A stretch of DNA of 8,072 nucleotides from NCBI GenBank assembly GCA_022567855.1, contig JADFGE010000120.1:1-8072 (forward strand), written 5' to 3'. This DNA comes from Planctomycetota bacterium. GTDB taxonomy: Bacteria; Planctomycetota; Phycisphaerae; Phycisphaerales; SM1A02. A model generated the notes under the pieces. The model saw only the letters and a list, made by a program, of their open reading frames with translations, ran no database searches and had not been told where the DNA came from. The translations under genes and the position numbers were made by a program. Numbering within the stretch: position 1 is the first letter of the stretch; each line of letters begins with the position of its first letter. This document shows positions 1-7,301 of this stretch, one piece after another.

Positions 1-1801
1 CGTACTCATCACGATCTTGATGCTGGGGGCATTTCGTGGAGCGACGGTGCCGTTGCTCGCCGCCGGATCGCTGCTCATCGGCATGGCCTGGAGCTTCGGC
101 TGGCTCAGCATCTCCATCGGACATCTACAGATTCTCTCCGTTGTGTTCTCGGTGATTCTGCTGGGGCTCGGCGTGGACTTTGCGCTGCTATTCGTCTCTC
201 GACTCGAACTGGTGCAGGATGAGCATGATGACCTTGCCTCGGCGACGGCGCGGGTTTTTCGCGGCATCGGCCCGGGCATGGTGACCGGCGCGATTGCGAC
301 CGCTGCCGCTTTCGCCTCGACCGCGCTGACACAGTTCAAGGGAATGGCGGAGATGGGCATCATCGCAGCGGGCGGGATACTGCTGTGCCTGGTCGCGGTG
401 CTCTCGGTCTTTCCTGCGTGTTTGGCCCTGACCGGACGGTGGAAACAAATCATTCGGCATCGACCCGGAGGCGAGACGGCGCACTTCGCCGACGGCCGAC
501 TCGACTTCGTCGACACAAATCCCAGAGCGACACTCATCGTCGCCGCCGTCATCGTAATCGGTTTGGGTATTACCGCCCGCAACGTGCGTTACGACTCCAA
601 CATCTTGAACCTCCAGCCGCCGAATCTCCAGTCCGTGGAATGGAATAAGCGGCTGGTCGAGGAAGACGCTCGCAGCGTCTGGGCCGGGTTGGTCGTGGTT
701 CTCCCGCACCGCGCGGCCGAGCTGTGCGATCGGCTCCGCGCCGCGCCCGGCGTTTCAGAGGTCGGCGCGATGGGCATGCTCTGTCCACCGGACTGGGACG
801 AACGGGAATCACTGATCGATCAACTGCGCAGCGAATCGGCCGCGACCGTTCCCGTCGAGCCGGGTATGGCCGCCCTGCTCAAGCAGTTGGACCTCCTGCG
901 GATCGGTATGGCGGTGCGTCTGAGTTCCATCGACGATGAGGAAGTCCGCGCAACGCTCAGGAGTATCGTCCAGCGGATCACCCAAGCCGTCGCTGCCGGC
1001 AGATCGCTTGATGCGGACGTTCAATCTGAGGCGTGGGACGATCTGAACAGGGCGTTCGTTGAGGCGCAGGCGCATTTGGGGTCGTGGGTAGACGAGGCGT
1101 TAGCGCCAGGGCGGCCGGGCGCTGACGATCTGCCGGCCACACTGCGCAGCATGTGGGTGGGAACGGACGGTTCGTGGCTGTTGCAGGTATTCCCCGACGC
1201 TGATCCACAGCAGCGATCCATCCTCGATCCGCAACGGCTGGAGCATTTCGTTGTGGCCATGCGCACCGCACTGGGGCCCGAGGCTGATCCGATCGGCCCC
1301 CCGGTGCAGATCTACGAATCAACTCTATTGATCAAGCGGGCGTACATGCTTGCAGCGTGCTATGCGGTTGCGGCGATCCTTGTCCTGCTGTTCCTTGATT
1401 TTCGTTCGCTGGCCGATGCGCTGTGCGCCATGACGCCGGTGACAATCGGCTTCGTGGGCGCGTTCGGCGTTATGGGCGCGGTCGATCTGCCGTTGAACTT
1501 CGCCAACATGATCATTTTGCCGGTGATCTTCGGGATCGGCGTCAACGCGGGGGTCCACATCGTCCATCGCTGGCGGGCCGAACCGTACGGTCGACCAGCC
1601 GGTCTGAGCGGGGCGACGGGGCGGGGCATTACGCTGACCATGCTGACGACGATGATCGGATTCGGCTGCCTTCTTGTTGCCGAGCACCGCGGCATCCGTT
1701 CGCTGGCGGTGGTCATGCTGATCGGCCTGAGCATCACACTTGGCGCCTGCTACACCGTCCTGCCGGCGATCCTGCGTTTGCGGACTCGCAGGGCGACCTG
1801 A
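1..1801 (+). CDS. MMPL/RND family exporter, HpnN-like (5' end missing)
   Basis: This is an inner-membrane RND-superfamily (MMPL branch) exporter, of the type that moves lipids or other hydrophobic molecules using the proton gradient. The reading frame is open from base 2, so the window holds only the C-terminal 599 residues; family members are usually about 800-900 aa. Numbering from base 2, the first half ends with TM4, which contains GLGVDFALLF (Asp at residue 59), then TM5 and TM6. TM7 (about 174-192) leads into a large periplasmic loop (about 195-440) that begins with NVRYDSNILNLQPP, a stretch resembling hopanoid-type HpnN. TM8-TM12 follow, with FGIGVNAGVHIVHRW in TM10. The two halves show the usual RND internal duplication. 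TM10 carries Asn (residue 515) where relatives usually have Asp. The substrate cannot be read from the sequence; a hopanoid or other lipid is an inference. It is convergent with the aminopeptidase gene. Confidence 0.9.
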   Translation, partial: VLITILMLGAFRGATVPLLAAGSLLIGMAWSFGWLSISIGHLQILSVVFSVILLGLGVDFALLFVSRLELVQDEHDDLASATARVFRGIGPGMVTGAIATAAAFASTALTQFKGMAEMGIIAAGGILLCLVAVLSVFPACLALTGRWKQIIRHRPGGETAHFADGRLDFVDTNPRATLIVAAVIVIGLGITARNVRYDSNILNLQPPNLQSVEWNKRLVEEDARSVWAGLVVVLPHRAAELCDRLRAAPGVSEVGAMGMLCPPDWDERESLIDQLRSESAATVPVEPGMAALLKQLDLLRIGMAVRLSSIDDEEVRATLRSIVQRITQAVAAGRSLDADVQSEAWDDLNRAFVEAQAHLGSWVDEALAPGRPGADDLPATLRSMWVGTDGSWLLQVFPDADPQQRSILDPQRLEHFVVAMRTALGPEADPIGPPVQIYESTLLIKRAYMLAACYAVAAILVLLFLDFRSLADALCAMTPVTIGFVGAFGVMGAVDLPLNFANMIILPVIFGIGVNAGVHIVHRWRAEPYGRPAGLSGATGRGITLTMLTTMIGFGCLLVAEHRGIRSLAVVMLIGLSITLGACYTVLPAILRLRTRRAT

Positions 1802-1828
1802 AGTAGACTTCATACTGGTCGGCCGGTA

Positions 1829-1859
1829 GGTCACGAGGTCGCGTAGGAGCCTCGTGGTC
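1829..1859. terminator. Inverted repeat between convergent genes, possible bidirectional terminator
   Basis: CACGAGG (1832-1838) and CCTCGTG (1850-1856) form a perfect 7-bp stem around an 11-base loop. In the plus-strand transcript the stem can grow by two G-U pairs and one G-C pair (1829-1831 with 1857-1859). It sits in the 70-base gap between the 3' ends of the exporter and aminopeptidase genes, where a shared terminator would be expected. No T-tract follows on either strand, so it is not a classical intrinsic terminator. Confidence 0.35.
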
Positions 1860-1871
1860 GGGTCAGCCGGT

Positions 1872-2996
1872 CTACGCCTTCAGGGCGTCGGGGTTGAGGG
1901 GGGCAAGGTCGTCGGGGGTGAAGAGGCCGTCTTTGCGGATCAGCTCGTCGTCGAAGTGGATCGTGCCGCCGCCGAACTCGGGGCGCTGAATCAATACCAA
2001 GTCCCAGTGGATCTCTGATCGGTTTCCGTTGTCGGCGTCGTCGTAGGCTCTTCCGGGGGTGAAGTGCAACGAGCCGGCGATCTTCTCGTCAAACAGAATG
2101 TCCTTCATCGCGTGGGTGATATAGGGATTGAAGCCGATGGCGAACTCGCCGACGTAACGGGCCCCATCATCCGTGTCGAGGATCGAGTTGATCTGATCGG
2201 ACCTGTCATCAGCGGTCGCCTCGATGACCTGTCCATCCTTGAACGTGAGGCGAATATTGTCGAACGTTGTGCCGTTATAGAGCGTTGGCGTGTTGAAATG
2301 AATGACGCCGTTGACGGAATCTCGGACCGGTGCGGTGAAACACTCGCCATCGGGTATATTGTGCGACCCGGAGCAGGGCACGGCGCCGATGTCTTTGATT
2401 GAAAAGGCAAGATCAGTATCGCCCGGGCCTTCGATTCGCACACGATCGATACTGCGCATGCGCTGAGCGAGCGGCTGAACGGCGCGGTCCATCTTGGCGT
2501 AATCCAAGGTGCAGACGTCGAAGTAGAAATCCTCGAAGGCTTCGGTGCTCATCTGCGCAAGCTGGGCCATACTCGGCGTGGGCCAACGCAGGACGCACCA
2601 TTTCGTGTGGGGGATGCGCTGCTCAAAATGCACGGGCTTGCCATAGAGGCGAGCTTGCTTCTTGGATTGATCGTCCGGCACATCTACGGCCTCGGATACG
2701 TTCATCGAACCACGAAGACCGATATAGGCTTGCATCTTCGTCATGCGGTAGCGGTCGTAGTCGGCCCAGACGTCGAAGTTGGCGTCACCGGCGTCGAGAT
2801 TGAGCGCACGCATCACTCGATTGCTTCGGATGGCCACGTGCGGGTGTCCCCCGGCGCGCCGCGCAGCCTTGATGAGGGCGATGACCATGTCATCCGGTGC
2901 GTCGAAGACCTCGATGAGCACGTGCTCGTCAGCCTGCAGCGAGGTCGAATGATTGATGAGAAGTTCGGCCAGTTTGGCATAGCGTGGGTCAGGCAT
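1872..2996 (-). CDS. M29-family metallo-aminopeptidase
   Basis: This is a cytoplasmic aminopeptidase of MEROPS family M29 (AmpS/AmpT type), which removes N-terminal residues from peptides using two divalent metal ions. The expected ligand and active-site residues are all present. In numbering from the upstream ATG at 3065 they are E241 (PDGECFTAP), E307 (VGEFAIG), H334 and Y341 (LHFTPGRAY), and H353 with D355 (SEIHWDLV). The middle of the protein (TPSMAQLAQMSTEAFEDFYF) fits a subfamily of about 370 aa. The frame is open to the ATG at 3065 (397 aa). I place the start at ATG 2996 (374 aa, MPDPRYAKLAELL) because family members begin this way; ATG 3008 is also possible. No candidate has a clear Shine-Dalgarno site. 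It lies just downstream of hflX on the same strand and is probably co-transcribed with it. The in vivo substrate is unknown. Confidence 0.9.
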   Translation of the reverse strand: MPDPRYAKLAELLINHSTSLQADEHVLIEVFDAPDDMVIALIKAARRAGGHPHVAIRSNRVMRALNLDAGDANFDVWADYDRYRMTKMQAYIGLRGSMNVSEAVDVPDDQSKKQARLYGKPVHFEQRIPHTKWCVLRWPTPSMAQLAQMSTEAFEDFYFDVCTLDYAKMDRAVQPLAQRMRSIDRVRIEGPGDTDLAFSIKDIGAVPCSGSHNIPDGECFTAPVRDSVNGVIHFNTPTLYNGTTFDNIRLTFKDGQVIEATADDRSDQINSILDTDDGARYVGEFAIGFNPYITHAMKDILFDEKIAGSLHFTPGRAYDDADNGNRSEIHWDLVLIQRPEFGGGTIHFDDELIRKDGLFTPDDLAPLNPDALKA

Positions 2997-3101
2997 TGGT
3001 TGGTCCATGAATGGTTTGGGCGCAGAATAATGGGCGGAGTCGGCGCGAACACACATGGCGATCATCCGGGCGCCGATGGAAGTCGTCGCGCTGGACTTGG
3101 T

Positions 3102-4445
3102 TCACCGGCCGCCCCACGCCGTTTGCACCGCGTCCAACGGTTCTTGATCGTTGATCCGTATGCGCGCGCTGCGGGCCAGAAGTTGATCGACCTGCCGGCG
3201 ACCGATCCGCACGGTGAATTGAACCGTGCCCTCGCCGTACTGCCGATCGAGCACTTCGGTCCGCTTCTCGATGAAATCAACAGCTCGGCTGTCGGCCATG
3301 GAAACGGTGATCGTCACCTCGCGTACGCCGCCGATCATGTGCTCGCGCACCGCATCGGCCAGCTCATCGAGTCCTTCGCCCGTTGTTGCGCTGAGCGGAA
3401 TCGCCTCGGGCTCCTGGTTCAGCCAACACAGCAGCGTTTTGCTGTCGTTCAGGCGGTCGATCTTGTTCAACGTCAAGATGCGTTGTTGATCGGCGGCGCC
3501 GATCTCGTCGAGCGTCGCGCGAACGGTCTCGATCTGCATCTGTGCGTTGGGGTCCGCAACGTCGAGCACGATAATGATCAGGTCGGCGAAGATTGTTTCC
3601 TCTAAGGTCGAGCGGAACGACGCGACGAGATGATGCGGCAACTGGCGTATGAAGCCGACGGTATCGGAGAGCATCGCACTGTTTCCCCCGCCGAGATCCC
3701 ATCGCTCGATGCGCGTTCCGAGCGTCGCGAAGAGCTTCTGGTGCACGAACGCGCCGCCGGAGGTCAAACCGTTGAATAAAGTGGACTTGCCGGCGTTGGT
3801 GTAGCCGACGAGCCCGACGGTGTAGTGATCCACGTTGCGCTTCTGGACCTCGCGCGACTTGCGCTGCTGGATTCGCACCAGTTCGCGCTTGAGGTTGCGC
3901 AACCGAAGTTGGACGAGTCGGCGGTCGATTTCCAACTGTTTTTCACCGGGGCCACGGGTGCCGATGCCGATCGGTGCGCCGCCAGCGATGTTCTCCAAGT
4001 GGGTCCACATCGCGCGCAAGCGGGGGTAGGTGTATTCGAGCTGGGCGATTTCCACCTGGAGCTTGGCGGCGTGGGTGGCGGCTCGATTCGCGAAGATATC
4101 CAGGATCAGCTCGCTGCGGTCGATCACCTTGCATTCGGTGCCGGCCTCGATCGCCCTGATCTGGGCGGGGGTCAGGTCGTTATCGAAGATCACCAGCGTG
4201 GCCCCGGTCACCGCGACGAGCTGGGCCAGCTCTACGGCCTTGCCCTTGCCGAGATAGGTTCGGCCGGAGGGCTTGTCGCGTTTTTGCAGCAATTCGCCCA
4301 CGACGACCGCCCCCGCCGTCTCGGCCAGCGCTCGAATCTCACCCAAGGGATCGAGGGTATCGAAGTATCGCCGCGGTAACTGAACCGCGACCAGCACGGC
4401 TTTTTCGGCAACAACCCTGAGCTGATCGCGTTGGACTTGGGACAT
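3102..4445 (-). CDS. hflX: Ribosome-associated GTPase HflX
   Basis: HflX is an Obg-HflX superfamily GTPase that binds the 50S subunit and splits stalled or hibernating 70S ribosomes, notably after heat stress. At 447 aa it has the normal length. The N-terminal HflX domain shows YLGKGKA (64-70), IFDNDLTPAQ (86-95), IDRSELILDIFA (108-119) and the glycine-rich RGPGEKQLEIDRR (164-176), followed by a charged helical linker. The G domain has G1 GYTNAGKS (214-221), switch I FATL (239-242), G3 DTVGF (261-265), G4 NKID (327-330) and G5 SATTGEG (352-358). A short C-terminal domain follows to residue 447. Switch I reads FATLGTRIER, where most relatives have Asp after FATL. The ATG at 4445 is the natural start. 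An AGAGGG sequence lies about 14 bases upstream, further than usual, inside a predicted stem-loop. The aminopeptidase gene follows it. Confidence 0.96.
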   Translation of the reverse strand: MSQVQRDQLRVVAEKAVLVAVQLPRRYFDTLDPLGEIRALAETAGAVVVGELLQKRDKPSGRTYLGKGKAVELAQLVAVTGATLVIFDNDLTPAQIRAIEAGTECKVIDRSELILDIFANRAATHAAKLQVEIAQLEYTYPRLRAMWTHLENIAGGAPIGIGTRGPGEKQLEIDRRLVQLRLRNLKRELVRIQQRKSREVQKRNVDHYTVGLVGYTNAGKSTLFNGLTSGGAFVHQKLFATLGTRIERWDLGGGNSAMLSDTVGFIRQLPHHLVASFRSTLEETIFADLIIIVLDVADPNAQMQIETVRATLDEIGAADQQRILTLNKIDRLNDSKTLLCWLNQEPEAIPLSATTGEGLDELADAVREHMIGGVREVTITVSMADSRAVDFIEKRTEVLDRQYGEGTVQFTVRIGRRQVDQLLARSARIRINDQEPLDAVQTAWGGR

Positions 4446-4452
4446 AGCTGAG

Positions 4453-4478
4453 CCGCGAGCCCTCTACCCGGCTCGTGG
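4453..4478 (-). promoter_or_regulatory. Stem-loop in the hflX 5' leader
   Basis: CGAGCC (4456-4461) and GGCTCG (4470-4475) form a perfect 6-bp stem with an 8-base loop. Outer bases extend it by two C-G pairs across one mismatch in the hflX-sense RNA. It ends 8 bases before the hflX ATG. If transcription starts from the -10-like box at 4485-4490, the stem-loop would form almost the very 5' end of the mRNA. The only Shine-Dalgarno-like bases (GAGGG) lie in its loop and 3' arm. Confidence 0.35.
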
Positions 4479-4484
4479 AAACGT

Positions 4485-4490
4485 ATTCTA
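4485..4490 (-). promoter_or_regulatory. Candidate -10 box for hflX
   Basis: On the minus strand this reads TAGAAT, a 5/6 match to TATAAT, and is preceded by GCC. It would start transcription about 30 bases before the hflX ATG. I find no convincing -35 at normal spacing, so this rests on the -10 match and its position alone. Confidence 0.25.
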
Positions 4491-4541
4491 GGCGTTGAGC
4501 GGCGACAACCTCGCCCACGATCGCTGCGTACTACTCACCGA

Positions 4542-4575
4542 GGGGTTCGCCCCGGCGGGCTATCATTCTCAGCCC
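4542..4575 (+). promoter_or_regulatory. Two short inverted repeats and a -10-like box upstream of the S41 protease
   Basis: GGGG-TTCG-CCCC (4542-4553) is a 4-bp inverted repeat around a tetraloop. GGGCT (4557-4561) pairs with AGCCC (4571-4575) across 9 bases. TATCAT at 4561-4566 matches TATAAT at 5 of 6 positions and would start transcription about 30 bases before the GTG start. No good -35 is visible. If TATCAT is the -10, the first repeat overlaps the -35 zone and could be an operator; both may also be chance in GC-rich DNA. Confidence 0.25.
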
Positions 4576-4586
4576 CATTCCTGCCC

Positions 4587-4592
4587 AGGAGG
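4587..4592 (+). promoter_or_regulatory. Strong Shine-Dalgarno site fixing the S41 protease start
   Basis: AGGAGG lies 7 bases before the GTG at 4600. It is the only strong ribosome binding site I see in the window. It decides the start of the protease gene against the longer in-frame opening at 4495, which would place unlikely residues before a clean N-terminal hydrophobic segment. Confidence 0.85.
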
Positions 4593-4599
4593 TTCACTC

Positions 4600-6222
4600 G
4601 TGCGGATCAAGAAAACCATCGGTCCACTGCTGTTGATCATGCTGTTCGGCGCATTGCTGGTGCAGCTTCCCTTGGCGATCGCCGATCGGAGCTCCGCCTA
4701 CGAGTGGTTCGACCCGATCGTCGATGTGCGCCACTTGCTCGTCGAGCGGTTCGTGGACCAGCCGGACGACACCGCGATGCAAAAAGCGATGATCCAAGCG
4801 ATGATTCGCACGCTTGATGACCCGTACACGATGTACGTTCCGCCCGAGCGGGAGCGCGCGTTCAACAAGGAGCTGCGCGGCACCTATGTCGGAATCGGCG
4901 CCCAAGTCGATCAGATTGACGGCTTCCTGACGATCGTCACACCCATGGATGACTCGCCCGCGCTGGAGGCGGGCGTCCAGGCGGGCGACATTGTCCTGGA
5001 GATCGACGGCGTGTCCACGTTCGAGCGCGAAATGAACGATTCGATCAACATGCTGCTGGGCGAGGCGGGAACCCCGGTCGATATCCGCGTCCGCCATCTG
5101 GACGGAGTTGAGCAAGACATCACGATCGTTCGCCGGCAGATCGTCGCGCGCACCGTCAAGGGCGTGCGCCGCGAAGGCCAGGTGTGGAACCACTGGCTCG
5201 ATCGGGAGCTGGGTATCGGCTATATCCGTCTGTCTCAGTTCACCGACGCCACCGTGGACGAGCTTCGGGCAGTCTTTGACCAGCTTGGGAAGAACGATCT
5301 CAATGGTCTGGTGTTCGATGTGCGCGACAATCCGGGCGGCGAGCTGTCCGCGGCGATTGCGGTGACAAATCTATTTTTGCGCGAAGGTGTTGTCGTTTCG
5401 CTAAAGGGCCGGAAGCAGCGAGAACGATCGTGGTCCGCCGACGCTGATGGCACGCTGGAGAACTTCCCGATGGTCGTGTTGATCAACGGCGGATCGGCCT
5501 CCGCGTCGGAGATCTTTGCCGGCGCTGTTCAAGACAACGGCCGGGCGAAGGTGCTGGGCGCTCGAAGCTTCGGGAAAGGCTCGGTCCAAGAAGTACACGA
5601 GCTTCCATTTCATCGCGGAACGTTGAAGCTCACCTCGGCCCGGTACTACTTACCCAGCGGGCGCAATCTGAGTCGCGATTCGGACAGCGTGGTGTGGGGC
5701 GTCGATCCCGACCCGGGCTTCGTCGTGCCGATGTCCGACGATGAATACCGGGAGATGCGCCTGGCACGGCGGGAGTATGAGATCATTCGCGCTCAGTCCA
5801 ACGCCGACGGCCAAAACTGGTCGGATTCAGAATGGATCCGCGAGCAGGCGAAGGACGCGCAGCTCGCATCGGCGCTCGACGCGCTGCAGTCGCGGCTCCG
5901 GGGTGAGGAATGGCCGATCCTCGGTCAAGACAACGCCGGAGTCCTCGCCATGGAACAGGAGATCCACCGTTGGGTCGATGAGCGCCGCCATCTTCTTTCC
6001 CGGCTGAATGACGTGGAGTCTCGCCTGCTGGAGTTGAACAATCTTGCCGCAAAGGCCGGTCGACCGCCCCTGTTGCCGCCGGAGGTCGAAACGGATGACG
6101 CCACGCTGACGATCCGCGACAAGTACGGCAACATGATCGGCACGTACCGCTTGGAGGAAGGCGATCTGGAGCTCGCGCTGCGTCAGGTCCGCCTCAGCCC
6201 GATCGACATCGCACAACAGTGA
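4600..6222 (+). CDS. S41 (CtpA/Prc-like) carboxy-terminal processing protease
   Basis: This is a serine protease of MEROPS family S41, acting outside the cytoplasmic membrane to process or degrade proteins from their C-terminal ends. From the GTG at 4600 it is 540 aa. The N-terminus (MRIKK, then a hydrophobic stretch at about 7-28) is a signal peptide or membrane anchor. A PDZ domain covers about 92-178 (YVGIGAQV, then SPALEAGVQAGDIVLEIDG). The protease core includes GYIRLSQF (207-214), LVFDVRDNPGGELS (237-250) and GGSASASEIFAGAVQDNG (297-314). The catalytic Ser-Lys pair is S301 and K326 (SFGKGSVQ), with Q330; the 25-residue spacing from Ser to Lys matches CtpB and Prc. After about residue 372 comes an unusually long tail: a charged, probably helical region (about 380-485), then TIRDKYGNMIGTYRLEEGD near the end. 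Its stop overlaps the tsaD start (GTGA). The target is unknown. Confidence 0.95.
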   Translation: MRIKKTIGPLLLIMLFGALLVQLPLAIADRSSAYEWFDPIVDVRHLLVERFVDQPDDTAMQKAMIQAMIRTLDDPYTMYVPPERERAFNKELRGTYVGIGAQVDQIDGFLTIVTPMDDSPALEAGVQAGDIVLEIDGVSTFEREMNDSINMLLGEAGTPVDIRVRHLDGVEQDITIVRRQIVARTVKGVRREGQVWNHWLDRELGIGYIRLSQFTDATVDELRAVFDQLGKNDLNGLVFDVRDNPGGELSAAIAVTNLFLREGVVVSLKGRKQRERSWSADADGTLENFPMVVLINGGSASASEIFAGAVQDNGRAKVLGARSFGKGSVQEVHELPFHRGTLKLTSARYYLPSGRNLSRDSDSVVWGVDPDPGFVVPMSDDEYREMRLARREYEIIRAQSNADGQNWSDSEWIREQAKDAQLASALDALQSRLRGEEWPILGQDNAGVLAMEQEIHRWVDERRHLLSRLNDVESRLLELNNLAAKAGRPPLLPPEVETDDATLTIRDKYGNMIGTYRLEEGDLELALRQVRLSPIDIAQQ

Positions 6223-7301
6223 GCAACAACGCCATCGGACCGCTCATTCTGGGTATCGAGTCGAGCTGCGACGAGACCGCCGCCGCCGTCGTCGCCCACG
6301 GCACGCGCGTGCTGAGCAATGTCATCGCCACCCAGCACGAACTGCATCGCATCTACTCAGGCGTCGTGCCGGAGATCGCCAGCCGAGCCCATCTCGAACG
6401 CATCGTGCCGGTCGTTCGCGAAGCAATGCACGATGCTGACATTCAATTCGAGCATCTTGACGCGATCGCCATCGGCAACCGCCCGGGACTGATCGGCTCA
6501 CTGCTCGTCGGCGTCAGCGCCGCCAAGGCGCTCGCGTGGTCGCTGCAACTTCCGATCATCGGCATTGATCACATCATCGCGCACCTCCACGCGGGCCGGC
6601 TGGACGCCGAGCCCATAGCGTACCCGGCGCTCGGCCTCGTAGCCTCCGGCGGGCACACGAGTCTCTTCCTTGTGCGCGGACCACTGGACGTCGAACTCCT
6701 CGGGAAAACGATCGACGACGCCGTCGGCGAGGCTTTCGACAAGGCCGCGACAATCCTCGGACTTGGGTATCCCGGCGGTCCGCAACTCGATCGCCTCGCC
6801 CAAACGGGCGACGATCACGCGCACGACTTTCCGGTGGCCATGATTGATCGCGGCAGTCTGGATTTTTCGTTCAGCGGGCTGAAGACCGCCCTTTTGTATG
6901 CGGTGCGCGGTCAGCCGAAGCGTACGGGTAATGAGCATCGATTTGAACGCGATGCGTCGTCACTGACCGCGCAGCAAAAAGCTGACTTCGCCGCATCGTT
7001 CCAGCGCGCCGCCGTCACCGCCGTGATCCGCAAGCTCCAACGCGCGCTCGATCGGCACACGACCCGAACCGTGCTCGTCGGCGGCGGGGTGATCGCCAAT
7101 ACACGCTTGCGGAAGGAGCTTACTGATCTCGCTCGTCAGCGTGATCTTGAACTGCGACTTCCAAAGCACGAGTATTGCCTGGACAATGCTGCGATGATTG
7201 CTGGCCTCGCCGCCGAAAAGTTCACAGCCGGTCGCTTCGACGACTGGTCGCTGAGCGCATCGGCTCGGCTCACCGCGCAGCGCGGACCGGTGCACGTGTG
7301 A
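6219..7301 (+). CDS. tsaD: tRNA N6-threonylcarbamoyladenosine (t6A37) transferase subunit TsaD
   Basis: TsaD (Kae1/YgjD/Gcp family) is the cytoplasmic ATP- and metal-dependent subunit that transfers threonylcarbamoyl from TC-AMP to A37 of ANN-decoding tRNAs, working with TsaB and TsaE. At 360 aa it is slightly longer than the usual 335-345. The ASKHA fold motifs are clear: LGIESSCDET (11-20), PEIASRAHLERIVPVV (51-66), the metal-binding pair H118 and H122 (IDHIIAHLHAG), ALGLVASGGHTSLF (137-150), DDAVGEAFDKAATILGLGYPGG (166-187), FSFSGLKTA (217-225), LVGGGVIANTRLR (286-298) and D322 (CLDNAAMIAG). Residues 86-91 read GNRPGL where many bacteria have TxGPGL. The GTG start overlaps the protease stop as GTGA, with no Shine-Dalgarno site, so translation is probably coupled to the gene before it. 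Older O-sialoglycoprotein endopeptidase labels for this family are wrong. Confidence 0.97.
   Translation: MSNNAIGPLILGIESSCDETAAAVVAHGTRVLSNVIATQHELHRIYSGVVPEIASRAHLERIVPVVREAMHDADIQFEHLDAIAIGNRPGLIGSLLVGVSAAKALAWSLQLPIIGIDHIIAHLHAGRLDAEPIAYPALGLVASGGHTSLFLVRGPLDVELLGKTIDDAVGEAFDKAATILGLGYPGGPQLDRLAQTGDDHAHDFPVAMIDRGSLDFSFSGLKTALLYAVRGQPKRTGNEHRFERDASSLTAQQKADFAASFQRAAVTAVIRKLQRALDRHTTRTVLVGGGVIANTRLRKELTDLARQRDLELRLPKHEYCLDNAAMIAGLAAEKFTAGRFDDWSLSASARLTAQRGPVHV

Noticed and set aside
188..709. A 173-codon minus-strand open frame inside the exporter gene
   Set aside because: The plus frame has clear membrane segments and RND motifs; the minus translation is low-complexity and rich in Arg, Asp and Gly, as expected for an antisense shadow.
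1803..1875. Long-range inverted repeat GTAGAC (1803-1808) and GTCTAC (1870-1875)
   Set aside because: Only 6 bp over more than 60 bases and partly inside the aminopeptidase coding end; too weak to call a structure.
2607..3605. A 332-codon plus-strand open frame opposite the aminopeptidase and hflX genes
   Set aside because: It crosses the junction of two minus-strand genes whose frames hold complete family motifs; the plus-strand translation shows no recognisable domain and is a GC-rich shadow.
4495..4599. A 35-codon N-terminal extension of the S41 protease from TTG 4495
   Set aside because: AGGAGG with 7-base spacing points to GTG 4600, which also gives a normal signal/anchor segment; the extension has no family-like sequence.
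4594..5193. A 199-codon minus-strand open frame opposite the S41 protease N-terminus
   Set aside because: It covers the signal segment and PDZ domain of a well-supported gene and has no motif or ribosome binding site of its own.
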